64,000 bases of DNA, taken from NCBI GenBank assembly GCA_025594325.1, contig JANHCV010000012.1, positions 1,178,001 through 1,242,000 of the forward strand. Reading direction: 5' to 3'. The position numbers and the translations under genes were made by a program. Within the stretch, counting starts at the first letter, position 1; the number at the start of each line of letters is the position of its first letter. Below are positions 26,143 to 38,500 of the stretch, piece by piece. The stretch is from Blastocladiella emersonii ATCC 22665. Its lineage: Eukaryota; Blastocladiomycota; Blastocladiomycetes; Blastocladiales; Blastocladiaceae. The notes under the pieces are model-generated. The model was not told the DNA's origin, ran no database searches, and worked only from the letters and a program-made list of their open reading frames with translations.

Positions 26143-27718
26143 ATGCTCGACGCCCCGTCCGCCCGCCGCCTCGACCTCGCCCTGATCGCCGCCGCGTGGT
26201 ACGCCGTCGGCCTGCTGGTCCTGGCCGCGTCCGTGTGGGCCATGGTGCACCGCATCCGCCTGCCCGCGTCGCTGCGGCGCGTCTCGGTCGCGCAGTGGGC
26301 GCTCATTGCGTTCGGGTTCGTCAGCAACACGGTCCAGCTGCTGTACCAGGCGTTCCCCGACCAGGACAACGGCGGCGCGACGCCGTCGCCCGCGTGGGTC
26401 GTCGCGGATGTCCTCGATTACGCGAGTTACGCGGCGCTCGTCAACCTCGTACGTTTTCCTTGGGTGGGGACTTGATCGGGGGCGGAACTGACTCGCGTGC
26501 ACACGATCGTAGTACATTTTCCTCGCGCTCAAACGCACGCAGGCCGCCCTTCCACCCGCCTGGGCGCACGCGACGAACGCGTGGGCGACGCTGGTCGCGA
26601 TCACCGCCATCACGGTGGCACTCGTCCTCGCCGTGACCGCGCACTACGCGCCGTCGGTCCTGTGCGCCTCCTCGACCGACGCGACGGGCCGCATCAAGTG
26701 CGCGCTCAAGTACCTCGCGGGCGCGCAGGCCGTGTACCTGGTGTGCGACCTGCTGTTCGCGGTCTCGTACATTGCGTGCTGGCGCCGGTACACGGTGCTG
26801 CTGCGGCTGCCGTCGCCGCACTTCGGGCTCCGCGCGCGGCTCGTCGTCTGCGCGTTCCTCGTGTCGGCGGGCATCCAGGGGTTCCTCATGGCCAACGCGT
26901 TCGTCGTCGAGTTCCCGTTCCCCGCGCCGCGTATCCTGTGGCTCGCGCATAATATTCTGGTCGTGGCGACCACGGCCAAGCTCACGTACCAGCTCTCACT
27001 CACGCTCGAGGCCAAGCGCGCCACGATGCCCGTCATGGTCACGGCCGTCGACCGGTCGTCCAGCTGCGCCGAGGAGGAGGAGGATATCGCGGCCTTCTAC
27101 GACGACTACTTTGACGTCGCGCACCCGGACACCACGTCCGTCGTCGCCGCGTACCCGGCTTCGTCAGCTGCGTCGTCCGTCACCTCCCTCGAGCTCGACA
27201 ACGCGGGCGACGACGCCCACCTGCTTCTCCGCTACCACCACGCGAACCGGTACCACGCCAAGGCCGCGGCCGCGGCCGCCGCCGTACACCCGCTCCCCCT
27301 GCCGCGCCGGTCCACCGACACCCACGTCGCCGCGCGCGACAGCCCCGTCCTTGCGGCGCCCGCCGCCTTGTCTCTGTCGCTGCCCCTGTCCCCAACGTCG
27401 TCCATGTTCCCGCCGCACCCGATCGCCCCGTCCCCGTCCCCGTCGCTGCACGCCGCCGACCCGCACGAGCCTGGGCGCACGCTGTACCTCCCCTCCTCCC
27501 CTCGCGACCACGCGAGTGCGGCCATGATCGCGCCGCCGGTGCTGCCCGTGTTCCGGATCCCGCCGCCGCCGTCGCCCGTGGTCGCACGGCGGCAAGAGGA
27601 TGGTGGTGCGGGCGGGCGCCGCGCGTCGGTCGCGTCGGTGGCGCTGTACATTGAGCCCGACGCGCTCGACGAGAAGGGGAACGGGGCCGGGAGCAGGGTC
27701 GGGACGCGGCTGCCGTGA
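26143..27718 (+). CDS. Seven-helix membrane protein with long Ser/Pro tail
   Basis: Two exons, 26143-26448 and 26513-27718 (donor GTACGT, acceptor GTAG), give 503 aa. Hydrophobic segments include LALIAAAWYAVGLLVLAASV, VAQWALIAFGFVSNTVQLLY, VADVLDYASYAALVNLYIFL, LVAITAITVALVLAV, AVYLVCDLLFAVSYIAC, RLVVCAFLVSAGIQGFLMAN and LAHNILVVATTAKLTYQL, then a roughly 240-residue low-complexity tail with acidic EEEEDIAAF and Pro/Ser runs. The fold is similar to that of the gene at 23018. Probably a receptor or sensor; no signature motif supports a named family. Confidence 0.6.
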
Positions 27719-28037
27719 GGCGACTAGACGGACGGACGGATACCCTCCCTCCCAGCGTGTGTGATTGATAACCAATAATACCATGTGTTCTTGTGCTCCC
27801 CGCTCGTATCCGTGTCAGTGGCCGCGATGGTCGTTGTCTGAAAGCTGCTCGGCCGACATCGCGACCGTGGCCATCGCGACCATGGCCATCGCGACCACGG
27901 CGCCGACCCTTCACGCGTCGCGCAACCTCAACTTCACCCTCAAGACAAGTCAGTTCAACAAACCGTGCATCTCTTTGCTCGGCAACACCGTCGTCGAGCC
28001 CGATCGGATCAAAACGTAAGACAAAATCCCGCCAGCT

Positions 28038-30792
28038 TCACTCCTCGGCGTCGCCCGCCGCGACCTCAGCGGCGGTCGCCTCGCCACCGGTCCCGGCGCC
28101 CGACGCGGCCTTCTTCTCGCCCGAACCCGCGCCCAACGGCGCCGACACCGGCGCCGCGGTGCCCGCCACGCCGTGCTTGTGCGGCGGGACAATCGGGATC
28201 GCCTTGCTCGGCGCGGGCGGGCGCATGCCGATCTCGCGTGCCGACGGCTCGTTGACCGCCGCCGCGGTGCTGGCGCCGGTCGAGCCCGCGCGGCGCGACG
28301 ACGACTGGGTGACGGGCGGCGACCGCGCAATCTCGCCGGGCTCGAGCGGCGACGACGACGACGTGTCCCAGTGCACGCTGGCCGCGGTGCCCGACTCGTC
28401 CCCGCCGCCGCTGTTCGTCGCGGCCGACGACGACGGCGCGAGGCCGAGCGCACTGCCGCCGCCACCACCACCACGCGAAGTCGACGAGTTCGGGGGCGGG
28501 ACCGCGGGGTACGCCGACCCGGGCCCCGAGTTCCCGCCGCCGCCGTTACCCGACGACGACGACGCCGCGGCCGCGTGGGCAGCAGCCGCCGCCGCAGCCG
28601 CCGCGGCCGCGTAGTACGCGTACGCGTTGGGCGCGGTCGGCGGGGGCAGGTACCCCATCGCGGCAGCGGCCGCGGCCATGATGGCCGGGTCAAACTGGGC
28701 AAAGTCGGGCTGCGGCGACGCGAGCCCGCTGCCGGGGAGGTGCGGCGCGAGCGGCGACGCGGGGACCGACCCACCACCGGCGCCGCCGCCGCCGTACGAA
28801 AAGTACGCGGCCGTCGGCGTCACGGGCTGCGTCGGGCCGCCACCACTACTACTGGTCGCCGTGGACCCGCGCGTGTGCGAGTGCTGCTGCTGCGGAGACC
28901 CGGCGCCACCGAGGCCAGGCGGCGCGGTTGGCGGCGGCGGGTAGCCCGGGAACCCGCGCGGCGGGTGCGGGCCGACCGGCGGAGCGCCGCCGTACGCCGC
29001 GCCGAACGGCATGGTGCCGGGCGGGCCGGGCGGCATCGGCGGGAGCATGCCGCCGAACGCCGCGTACAGGGTGGCCGGGTTGAAGCCGGCCGCGATCGCC
29101 GACGGGCTGTTGGGCGCGAACGGCGGCATCGGCGGGTTCTGGTGCGGGTGCGGCGGCGAGGTGCCCGCGCCGGAGCCCGAGCCCGAGGGGCCCGACGACA
29201 CCGGACCGCCCGCGGGCTCGGCCGGCGGCGCGTGGTACCCGTGGAACTGCAGCGGCGGCGGCGGCGGGTGCTGCTCGGCGCCGGCCGACGGCGCGCCCGA
29301 GGCCGTCGACCGACGCGAGTGCTGGTGCTGGTGCTGGTGCTGCTGCTGGTGCGGGCCTCGCGGCGACGAGGGTCCCGAGACGGGCGGCGACCCGGCGGGC
29401 GTGGTGTTGGCCGTCGACGTGGCCGACGACAGCGGGCCGCGGTGCAGCGGGCGGTCGCGTGTCGACCCGCCGCCCGCGCCGCCCTGCAGCGGCTTGCGCG
29501 GGGCGCGCGCGTCGGGGGTCTCGCGGAACTGGACGCGCAGCGTCGCCGACTGGAACTCGCGGCCGTTCTCGCCGTCGATGGCCGCCTGCGCGCTCTCCTC
29601 GTCCTCGAAGCGCAGGAATGCAAAGGCTGTGGTCGGGCGGGTGGGCACGAGGGTCAGCCACTAGTCCGATCACACACGCGTCGCACACAAAAGAAGGAAA
29701 GCGTACCCTCGCCCGTGGTGTTGAAGAGGTGGATACTCTCGATGGCGCCGTACTGGCCGAACCGGTGCTGGAGCGCCGCCTCGGACACCTGGCGCGGGTT
29801 GAGCGAGCCGACAAAGACCGAGTGGCGGTCCGTGTCGGGCTTGTGCTTCTCAATGTTGGCGGCCCACTCGACGGCCCACTTGGCCTGCTGGCGGATGTGC
29901 AGGTACGCGCGGATCGCGTCCTCGCGGTACCGGAATTTCGCGAAGCAGCAGCCCTTGGACTTGTTGGTGGCCGGGTTGGTGAGCAGCGTCACGTCCTCGA
30001 CCTTGCCCCACTTCTCGAGGTACCGCTGCATCGCCTCCTCGGTCATGGTCTTGGGCAGCTTGGCCAGGAACAGCGTGCGGTTCACGCGCGCCTGCTCGAC
30101 GCGCACGTGCCGCCCGTCCACGATCGTGTCGTGCGACTCGTCGAGCGCGCGCAGCGCGTCGTCGGTCGTCTGGTTGGTTCGGGGGATGGTGGTGAGTGAT
30201 CCGGCCGAGGGCGAGGTCGGGAGCAGAGAGAAGAAGCAACGTACGCCGTACTGCACAAACGCGTAGGGCCGGTTCATCCAGTCCTTCATGACCTTGACGT
30301 TGAGCAGGCGGCCCCACTGCGCGAAATGGCGCGTGACGCTCTCGGTGAGCTGCTCGTCGGTGCGCTGCGCGTTGAGGCTGTTCGGGCGAGCGCGAGCGAG
30401 TGTGGGGAGAGATCAGTCGGCGCATCACCACCGCCCACGCGCGTGTGAGAAACGCGCACCTCGCGACGAACAGGCACGCGTCGGGCTCGCCCTTGACGGG
30501 CCGATCTACACGTCCCGGGCGCACGCGAGAGATCAGTCTCGACATCACTCGGCCGTCGCGCGCGCGCGAGAGGGGAAGACGTACCGTACGACGACGACCC
30601 GGCGTCGCGCATCGACATCTGCTCGGTGGCGCGCGCGAGCTGCTCGTCGGCGGCACCGCCGCCCTCGTCCGCGTCGCGCGGCGACGTCGGCGACGGGTAC
30701 TCGGTGGTGGCCGCGGCGGCCTGCTTGCCGCGCGGCGTGTGCGGCGGCGGCGCCGAGGCGAAATGCTGCTGGGCGTGCGAGCGCGACGACAT
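28038..30792 (-). CDS. RNA-binding protein with three RRM domains
   Basis: Five exons (30792-30585, 30505-30460, 30377-30245, 30169-29707, 29626-28038) give 812 aa; all four introns fit in phase. RRM1 has CLFVASLNAQRTDEQL (RNP2) and RPYAFVQYG (RNP1). RRM2 has RTLFLAKLPKTMTEEAM and KGCCFAKFRYREDAIRA, followed by a conserved WAVEWAANIEKHK linker. RRM3 has HSVFVGSLNPRQVSEAAL and AFAFLRFEDEESAQAAI and RVQFRET. This arrangement is a known fungal family of mRNA-binding proteins. The C-terminal 500 residues are Pro/Gly/Ala-rich low complexity with His and Ala runs. Probably acts in mRNA fate in nucleus or cytoplasm. Confidence 0.8.
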
Positions 30793-31347
30793 GGTGCTGG
30801 TGCTGGTGGTGCGGGTTTGATGGGGTTGGTGATTGCGATGAGGGAGGGAGGGTGCAGCGACGACGGCGGGCCGCGCGCGTGTGGGACGGTGTGTGTGTGT
30901 GCTTGTGCGTGTGCAGGTGCAGATGGGGGCAGAGCGCCGTGGTGGGGGTTCAGATGCGTGCAGGTGCAGGTGCGACAAGTAGAGGGAGGGGCGAGGCGAG
31001 GGGAGAGAGCGGACGGGCACCAGGCGCGGCCGGTGGTGAGGGGAGGGGGAGCGAGAACGGGCCGCGGGGAGCGATCGCGCTGTGAGGGGAGGGAGAGCGA
31101 GGGCAGCCGTGTGGGAGCGGCGGTCGGGCCAGGTCGGCGGCCGGCCGTGATGAGCGCGAGACGCGTCGGTCACCCCGCCCGCGTGTCTCGCCCTCGCCGG
31201 CCGTGTCCGCGCTCCCACCGCTCCGCCGCCCCGATCGGGCAGGCGCGCGAGACACGCTTCGGCCTCGTGAGACTCGTTATTGAGTGTGCAAGATAACGAG
31301 GGGAGAGTATATTGCAACGGGACACACGCGTCGTCGACGCGGCTCGC

Positions 31348-32926
31348 TCACATGCCCAGCATCGGCACGCCCGCGACGGGCACCTCGAGAAAGTCGTCGT
31401 CGCTCGACTCATCACCGTCTTCACCGTCGGACCCGTCACTGCTGCCCGAGTCGGACTCGCTCGACGACGTGCCGCTGAGATGCACGATCTCTCGGGCGCC
31501 GTCGTGGCTGGTCGTGGTCCACGCCGACGCGCGCTTTCGCCGGCGGCCCGCCTCCTCCTCATCGTCGCGCGCGCGCTTCTTGCCCTTGCCGCCGCCGTCG
31601 CCGAGGTGGCTCGACGACGTGACCGACGACACCTGGCTCAGGTAGTCCTGGTAATCTAGACGTGGCACGAGTGTCAGTCCGCGCCCTCGCGAGCGTGAGC
31701 TCAGCGCAACGTACACTTGTTATCCTCGTCGCCATCACTCCCGTCGGCCTCGCGCGCGAGCTCCGTGTCCTCGGCCTCGTCGTGCTCGGGGACAATGGGT
31801 TCGCCCGTGACGGTGCTGACGCGGTGCCAGACGGGGAGCCGGTTCTCGGCGCGCTTTTCGCGGGCGGCCTGGGCGCGGCGGCGCGCGGACTCGGCGTCCT
31901 CGGTGAACTCGACCGTGATCGTGGTCATGGCGTCGGCCGCGAGTGCCGCCGCCGCCGCCGCCGCGTCCGCCGCGGATTTGCTGGATGGGTTGGCCGGGTC
32001 GCCCTTGGCGTTGACGGCGGCGTCGCGCGAGGGGCGGTACTCGGCGGGGTCGTCCTGCAGGCGCTTGCGGTACTCCTCGAGGGTGAAGTCGGGGAGGGGC
32101 ACCTCGCGGCACCGGGCGAGGAGGTCCATGAGCGGCTTGATCTGCTGGTTCAACTTGACGATCTCGGGCGACTTGGACTTGGCGACCGACTCGTCCTCGA
32201 CGAGCTCGACGGTCGGGTGGACCGTGCACACCATGAGGAAGCTGGTGGCGCCCATGTGGCCCATCATCATCGAGTTGGAGATGGCCTCGAGGCTCGAGTA
32301 CCGCTTGTGGCACGTCGGGCACATGTAGACCACGTTGTCGACCTCGCGGTTGATGCGCGTCTCGGTGCGCTCCGTCAGCGTCTTGAGCATCCAGCTCATC
32401 ACGTCGCAGAACCGCCGGTAGTCGAGCACGTAGATGTCCGACTTGGACGCCTTGGCATTCGCCGCGTTCGCGTTCATGTGCGACGGCGGCGGGATCCCGT
32501 CGGGGCGGTTCGACTCCTTGCGCACCTGCTCGCTATACACGCCCGAGTGTCAGCGGTCGCGCTCCATCGCTCGTGCGATGCGATGCGACGGGAACGTACC
32601 GGCGAAGCAGCCGCTGCCGCGTGAGCCGCGCACACACCTTGGCCGAGTCCTTTTCGGACGTGAGCCCGAGGATCATCTTGAGCTTGGCCGCCGACGCGCT
32701 ACACTCACCGACCGTGTCTCAGCACTCGCACCCCCACCCATCACCCCGCTCCGACGAAAGCGTACGCAGGAAACGTCGGAAACTTGAGCCCGTTGAGGTA
32801 GTCGAGCACGACGACCTCGCCGCCCGTGAAGAAGAGGCGCGCCGTCATGCGCACGAGCTCGCGGTGCGCCGCCAGGTCGACGGCCTCGAGCTTCTGCTCG
32901 TACGTGAGCTCCATGGAGGACGCCAT
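31348..32926 (-). CDS. TFA1: TFIIE subunit alpha
   Basis: Four exons (32926-32766, 32698-32600, 32532-31715, 31655-31348) give 461 aa. The N-terminal winged helix is split over the first exons: ELVRMTARLFFTGGEVVVLD and AKLKMILGLTSEKDSAKVCA then RLTRQRLL. A long YVLDYRRFCDVMSWMLKTLT helix follows, then half of the expected zinc ribbon, YMCPTCHKRYSSLEA; the second cysteine pair is not as obvious (MVC.., no CxxC seen). The C-terminus is acidic and Ser-rich (TSSSESDSGSSDGSDGEDGD). It recruits TFIIH to the RNA polymerase II preinitiation complex. An odd point is the apparently reduced zinc ribbon. Confidence 0.82.
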
Positions 32927-33046
32927 CGTAACGTTGCGCCTAGTTGGAGCGGCGGAGATGCATGGACTCCCGCGGTCAAGACCGGGTTGTGGAGAGCGAG
33001 CGGGTGCGGCGGCCGCGGCGGCGCTTTCTTCGGCTCGCGTCTGTCC

Positions 33047-34002
33047 ATGGTCGCTGCCGACGGCGTTCCTGTTCCTTCTCTCGACCAACTCGCTGCTATG
33101 GATGCACATGAATCGATCCGCGTCACTTGCAGCTGGACACTTGCTTCGGAGAACCCGGCCGACGCGCTGACGGCGCTCGTCCAGGCTTCAGACGACCCGC
33201 TATCGTCGAAGCCCGCTGCGCTCGAGTTCCTTCGCCCACCCCCCTCCGAGGACGAGGAAGACCCGACGACCCGCTCGCCGACCATCTGGCTGACCTCGAC
33301 CCGGCCCGACGTGCAACTCGCCGACTCCGTCGCGGTGCTGACGAACGCGCGCCGCATCGAGGTCGGCGTGCGCGACCGGCACGCGGCGGCGGGCGCCGCG
33401 TACGAGTACCGCGAGACGGTCACGGGCGAGCCGATCGAGCCCGGGTGCTTCCTGATCGAGGTCGGCGTCGAGGGGTGTGCGGACGTGCAGCTCAAGGTGC
33501 GGCTCGCCGTGTCGTTGAGGGCTACGGGTGTCGTTAACGCGAAGGTGTGTAGTTTGTCACGCTGCCGCGCGGCGAAAAAGACGTGCTCCGGCTGCTCCTG
33601 CTGCACGTCGAGGTCGAGGCGTGCGCGGTGACGGCGCCGCTGACGCCCGAAGCGGCGGCAGGCGGGTTCCCCGGGAACATGGGCGCGATCATGGCCGCGC
33701 TCATGGGGATCCCGGCCATGCCCGCAGCGTTCTCGTCCTCCATGGCGACGGGCGGCCCGTCGACGTCGCCGCCACCAGAACCCGAACCCGAACCCGAACC
33801 TCAACCGCGCGCCGCAGTCGACGCGCCGTCCGCGGCGCCCGTCTCGGACACGGACCGCCTCCTCGCGCGGCTCGACCAGCTCGAGTCCCGCCTCGGCGCG
33901 CGCCTCGACACGCTGTCCTCCGCGGTGCACCGCCTCGAGGGCCGCATGGACCGCGTCGAGGGCATGGCGCGCGGCCTCGGCCTGTTCGGCAGCAACCAAT
34001 AG
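33047..34002 (+). CDS. Coiled-coil protein, possibly PAAT (C10orf88)-like
   Basis: Two exons, 33047-33508 and 33553-34002 (44-nt intron, in phase), give 303 aa. The N-terminal 170 residues look like a beta sandwich: TIWLTSTRPDVQLADSVAVL, ARRIEVGVRDRHAAAGAAYE, PGCFLIEVGVEG, VQLKVRLAFVTLPRGEKDVL and RLLLLHVEVE. A Met/Ala/Pro linker with an EPEPEPEPQP run follows, then a C-terminal coiled coil (RLLARLDQLESRLGARLDTL). This layout and the order of strands resemble the ATPase PAAT family, but the similarity is weak. It is divergent from TFIIE-alpha, with the starts 120 bp apart. Confidence 0.5.
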
Positions 34003-34032
34003 ACGCAATATATCCCCTCCCACATCCCGCTA

Positions 34033-35358
34033 CTACTCCCCGCCACGCTCCTTCTGCTGCTGCTGCTGCTGCTGCCGCTCCATCGCGCGCTTAACGAGCC
34101 GCGCGTCGTTGCCCACACGCCGCGCCTTGTTGCTCCCCCCACCCCCACCACCGCCCGGCCGCTCGGCGGTGAACACGCCCTTGGTCGCGAGCTCGTGGGT
34201 GACCCGGTCGCGCAGGGTCGCGAGGAGGGCGTGGTCGTCCTGTTCGTCTTGTTCGTCGAACACGTAGTCGGCGAACCAGGCGGAGCCGCCCATGTCGTCG
34301 AGGTCCAGGTCGTTCATGTCCGTGTCGTCGAACAGGCGCTTGCGCGCGGACGAGGTCGAGGAGGAGGGTTTGGTGGGGCGGGTGGACGAGGCGGCGAGGA
34401 CCGCGCGGACGGACTCGGTCAGCGTCGTGGGCTTCGGCGCGGGCGCTGAGGGGAGCGCGCCGTCTTCGTCCTCGTCCATGGGCTCGTCGTGAGGATGCTA
34501 TACGAGCGGGAGTCAGTGTGCGATGCCGCGCGGGCTCGCGAAACGAGGAGGCGTACCGCTTTGGCCGACGGCGGCGGCGGGAGCAGGTCGAGGTCGTAGT
34601 CGCCGCCCGCGTCGCCGAATATATCCTCGTCATCGTCGTCAGCCTCGTCGACCGCCATGGCCGTCGGCGGGGTCTGCACCACGGGCTTCTCGTCCACCTC
34701 CACCACCGCCTTCTCCTCCTTCACCTTTCGCTTCGCCCCACCCCTCTTCTCCTCGCGGAACTCGCGCATCATCTCAACCACCACATCCACGACCGCGCGC
34801 TGATCCGCGTCATGCACCGGCGGCGGCAGGGCGCGCGAGTTGACGACGACCGCGGGCCGCGCATCCAGCTCCTTGGACTGCAGGTCGAACGCGTACACGG
34901 TCTTGCCCGGGTAGAACGCGGTACACGGACCCGCCGGCGGCGCGGGGCGTTTGAGCGCGGCCTCGAGCACGCGTTTCGCGAACGCGGACGTCTTCGAGGA
35001 CTGTTGAGGGGGATCGGGCTCGGGGGTCGCGACGCGCGGTTCGGGCTCCACCGCCGCGACGGGTTCCGCCTCAGACGACGTCCCCGCCTCGCTCGTCCCG
35101 CGGAGCATCGCGACGAGCTTGGCGGTCGCATCGATCCCCGCGTCCGCCCCACCCTCGCCGTCGGCGATGCGCCGCTCGGCCGCGCGGTTGCGGTACGTGG
35201 CGCCCGACGCGCCGACGAGCGTCAGGGGTTCGGCGGCGATGCCGTCGCCGCGGACGGGTTTCGCGCGGCGCCCGCCCGCGCCCGCGGAGGCGGAGGGCGG
35301 GGGAGGCGCGGCGGCGGCGCGCGCGGCGATGAGGTTGCGGAAGTCGGCTTGGGTTAGT
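34033..35358 (-). CDS. RED/IK-like spliceosomal protein (5' exon unresolved)
   Basis: Two clear exons, 35358-34557 and 34497-34033. The first begins LTQADFRNLIAARA, matching the LTNxDFR start of RED, followed by ATYRNRAAERR (the YRxRAxERR motif), then SAFAKRVLEAALKR, a FYPGKTVYAFDLQSKELDAR segment matching the LPGRMAYVVDL region, and DIFGDAGGDYDLDLLPP, matching the IFEDIGDY motif. The C-terminus is low complexity with a Gln run (about seven). RED is a component of the spliceosomal B complex with SMU1. The first exon is uncertain: a MAKQG start with GTAAGT donor near 35565 is one candidate but its phase does not fit simply. Confidence 0.68.
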
Positions 35359-35599
35359 CTACACGCCGTCGAAGGGGAGTGGGGGTGTCAGGGTCTCGCG
35401 TCGCGGCGACCGTGGTCGTGGTCGGCGTGGTCGGTGTGCGCGACGTCGTCGTACCCTACACATCATCATCATCCCCATCCGCGCCGTCGTCGTCGTCGTC
35501 TTCATGAGCATCCGTCCGTTCCATTGCACCAAGTCCCTCGCGCCAACTTACCCTGCTTCGCCATGATCCAAAACCACCAAGTATATTCCTCCCTCCGTC

Positions 35600-38500
35600 T
35601 CACCGTCCCGTCGCAAAACACGCCATACACTTCCGGCTCGCCGCCTTGACGCCCGGCGGCGCGGGCGGCAAGTTCTCCGGCACCGCCCCCAACGGCGCGC
35701 CGCCCGCGAGCCCGTTGGCCGCGTCGCGCGTCTGCCACGCGGGCCACCACAGCGCGGACGTCGGGGCGTCGCACGCGGCGCACCGCGGCGGGCGCGGCGG
35801 CGGGGCCGGCGCGGTCAGCTTGAGCTTGATGCGGAACCCGCCGCCCGTACCCTGCAAGGGGAGCGACGCGGTCGATGAACTTGCACTAGCGCCGCCGAGC
35901 CGCGGGGTACTCGCGGTCGTCGACGCGGGCGATTCCGCGAACGGGAACCGGAAGTCGCGCAGGCTGCGGAGCGGCGGCTCGCCTGCCTTGGCCGCGGCGT
36001 TGCTCCGTGTCCCCGCCGAATGCGCGGGCGGGGCGACGGGCGCGTACGTCGCGAGGAACGCGGGGGTCAGGACGACGGGCGTCTTGCGCACGCCGTTCTT
36101 CCCACCACCGCCCGCGGGGTGCGGGACGGGCGCGACCTTGTGCGCGACCGCAAACTCGATGGCGCGGTGCACGCTGGCCTGCGCGATAAACTTGACGACG
36201 TCGCCGCCGCGTTTCGCCGAGGCGCGGAGCTCGGTGACGGGCGGGACCCATGCGCCGGTCGGCGTGGCCACGGTGCCGGTTGGGATCGACGCGGGGAGCG
36301 TGGTGCGGCGCGCGCCCTTGCGTTTCCCCGTGGACGCGGCCTCGGCGGCAGCGGTCGCCGCGGCCACGGCGGTCGCGGCGAGCGCGCCGATCGCGAGCGT
36401 GCCGGACGTCCGCGACGCGGGGTCGAGGTGCGCGTCGGGCGCGAGGTGGTGCCGGCACCAGATGGCGGGGGTCCCGCCGGTACTGGCGGAGGCGGACGCG
36501 GACCGGCTGCGCGCGGTTTTGCTCCCAGAAGCCGACGCGGGCGCGGGCGCCGCGTCCTCGAGCACACCAAAGAAATTGCCCGCGCGGTGCGCGCACGCGA
36601 CGTGGAACGCGGCGCCGCACGCTGCGTCCGCGCACTTGACCGTCGCCCCGCCCTTGCCGTGACACACGGCGCACGGCTCGCACGTCCGCGCGGGTGGCAG
36701 GGCATCGATCCCATGCACCGTCTCGAACCCACCCGCGCCGACCCCCGCAAACCGCGTCTCGGGGACGTACAGCGCGCACAGCGTGTGGACCCAGTTATGC
36801 ATCGCGGTCCGCGTGAGCGGGGCCGCGGGCACGTGCGGGTGCGTGCGCGGGCACAGGAGGCAGTGGTAGTCGATGGCGTCGGCGGGCGCGCGCGCGTTGG
36901 TGCAGGGCGCGCACCGCCACTTGTACCCGTTCGCGTCAGTGGCGGGCGCTGAGGTGCGGAGACACGACGCGTGCACGTGCATGACGCAATCGGCGCACTC
37001 GAGCAGCGGCTCCGGGTCCGCGTGCTCCAGGCACATGGCGCACCGCGGCAGCGGCGGCGGCGGCGGGACGGGCGTCGCGGATGACGAGGCGGCGGCGGCG
37101 ATGGCGGACGGTTTGGCGGGGGCATCGGCGCGCCGGCGCGGGCGTTTCGCCGCGGGCGCCGCGGCCGCGATCAGGTCGTCAGCGTCCGAGAGCTCGTCGA
37201 CGTCGGGCAGTTCGTCGTCGTCGTCGTAGAACCCGAGCCGGTGTGCGCTGCTATCGCCGCTCGACGTGCGCGCGCGGCCGGCCCCACCAGACCCCGAAAG
37301 CGACTTGCGCTTCTTGCCGGGCACCAACCCGTCCTCGTCGCCATCCTCCCCCACCGACACGGGCGCAGCGCCAGGCCGGAGCGCGCCGTACCGCATCCAG
37401 TACTTTCCGCACACGTCGCACAGGACGTGGCAGGTGCCGGGGGTCGCGGCGCCGTGGACGAGGTCCTGGCCCGTGACCGTCTTGGGTTCCGGGTCATGCG
37501 CGGTCAGGGCGCGTGACGACGTGCGCAGGCTCAGGTTGGTCAGAATGTACCGGTGCGTCGCCGACGTCTGCCGGCACAGCGTGCACGCGTCGGCGTCGAT
37601 CTCCTCGGGCTCCGAGTCGGACGACTCGGCCGTGTGGGTGCCCGAGTCGGGCCCGCCGCTGCCGCTACCGTCGGCGGGGGGCGACCGCGAGCGAGACCGC
37701 GACCGCGCGCGGAGCGACACTGAGCTGCCCGAGACGCCGGTGCGCGCCAGCAGGCCGTAGTGGTGGCCGTGATGATCCGCGGCGCTGCTGGCGGGAGCAG
37801 GCGCGCCGCCGGGCGGCGGGAGCAGCATATCGTGCTCGCCGAGAAACTGGTGGAGCGCGGCCTGGACCTGCGGCGTCTTCTTGGCCTGGTACAGGTGCGT
37901 TACGAGGGCGGCGTGCGGGAGGTGCGGGAGCATCTTGCCGATCGGGTGGAGGTCGAACCCGTGCTGGCGCACGCCGTCGAGGAACGTGGCGAGGTCGGCG
38001 TCGGACCACGGCACGTCGCCGCGCGCGTGCAGGGCTTCCCCACCCACACCGTCCGGGTACGTCCCGCGCGCCACATTGTCGGGGGTCAGCGACGCGAGGA
38101 CCTCGGCGGTGCGCGCCGCGTCGTACCCGGCGCGGTGCAGCTCGAAGACGGCGCGGTCGAGCAGGCTCGTCTTGGACGCGGGGACGGGGAGCGCCTTGGC
38201 CTCGGCGAGCGTGGTGGCGAGCTGGTCGACGGCGGCGTGGTGCGCGGGGTCGCGCGGGCCGAAGATCAGGCACGCGTCGTCGCCGCGCGCGGGCGTGCTG
38301 GCGAGGTACTCGGCGAGCGACGTGGACGCGGGCACGCCCATGTGCTTGAGCGAGATGTGGTGCGCCAGGGCGGCGGTCTCGGCCGCTGCGGAAGTCCCGC
38401 CGCGCTTGCGCCGCGAGTGGCTGCCGTTGCTGCTCGCGGCAGAGGCGGCGGCGGCCTTGCCGTCGGCGGCCGACTCGACGAGCTTTGGGATGGTGGCCTG

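Noticed and set aside
28173-30266. 697-codon Arg-rich plus-strand frame opposite the RRM gene
   Set aside because: Antisense of GC-rich low-complexity coding DNA; the minus strand has RRM motifs and phased introns.
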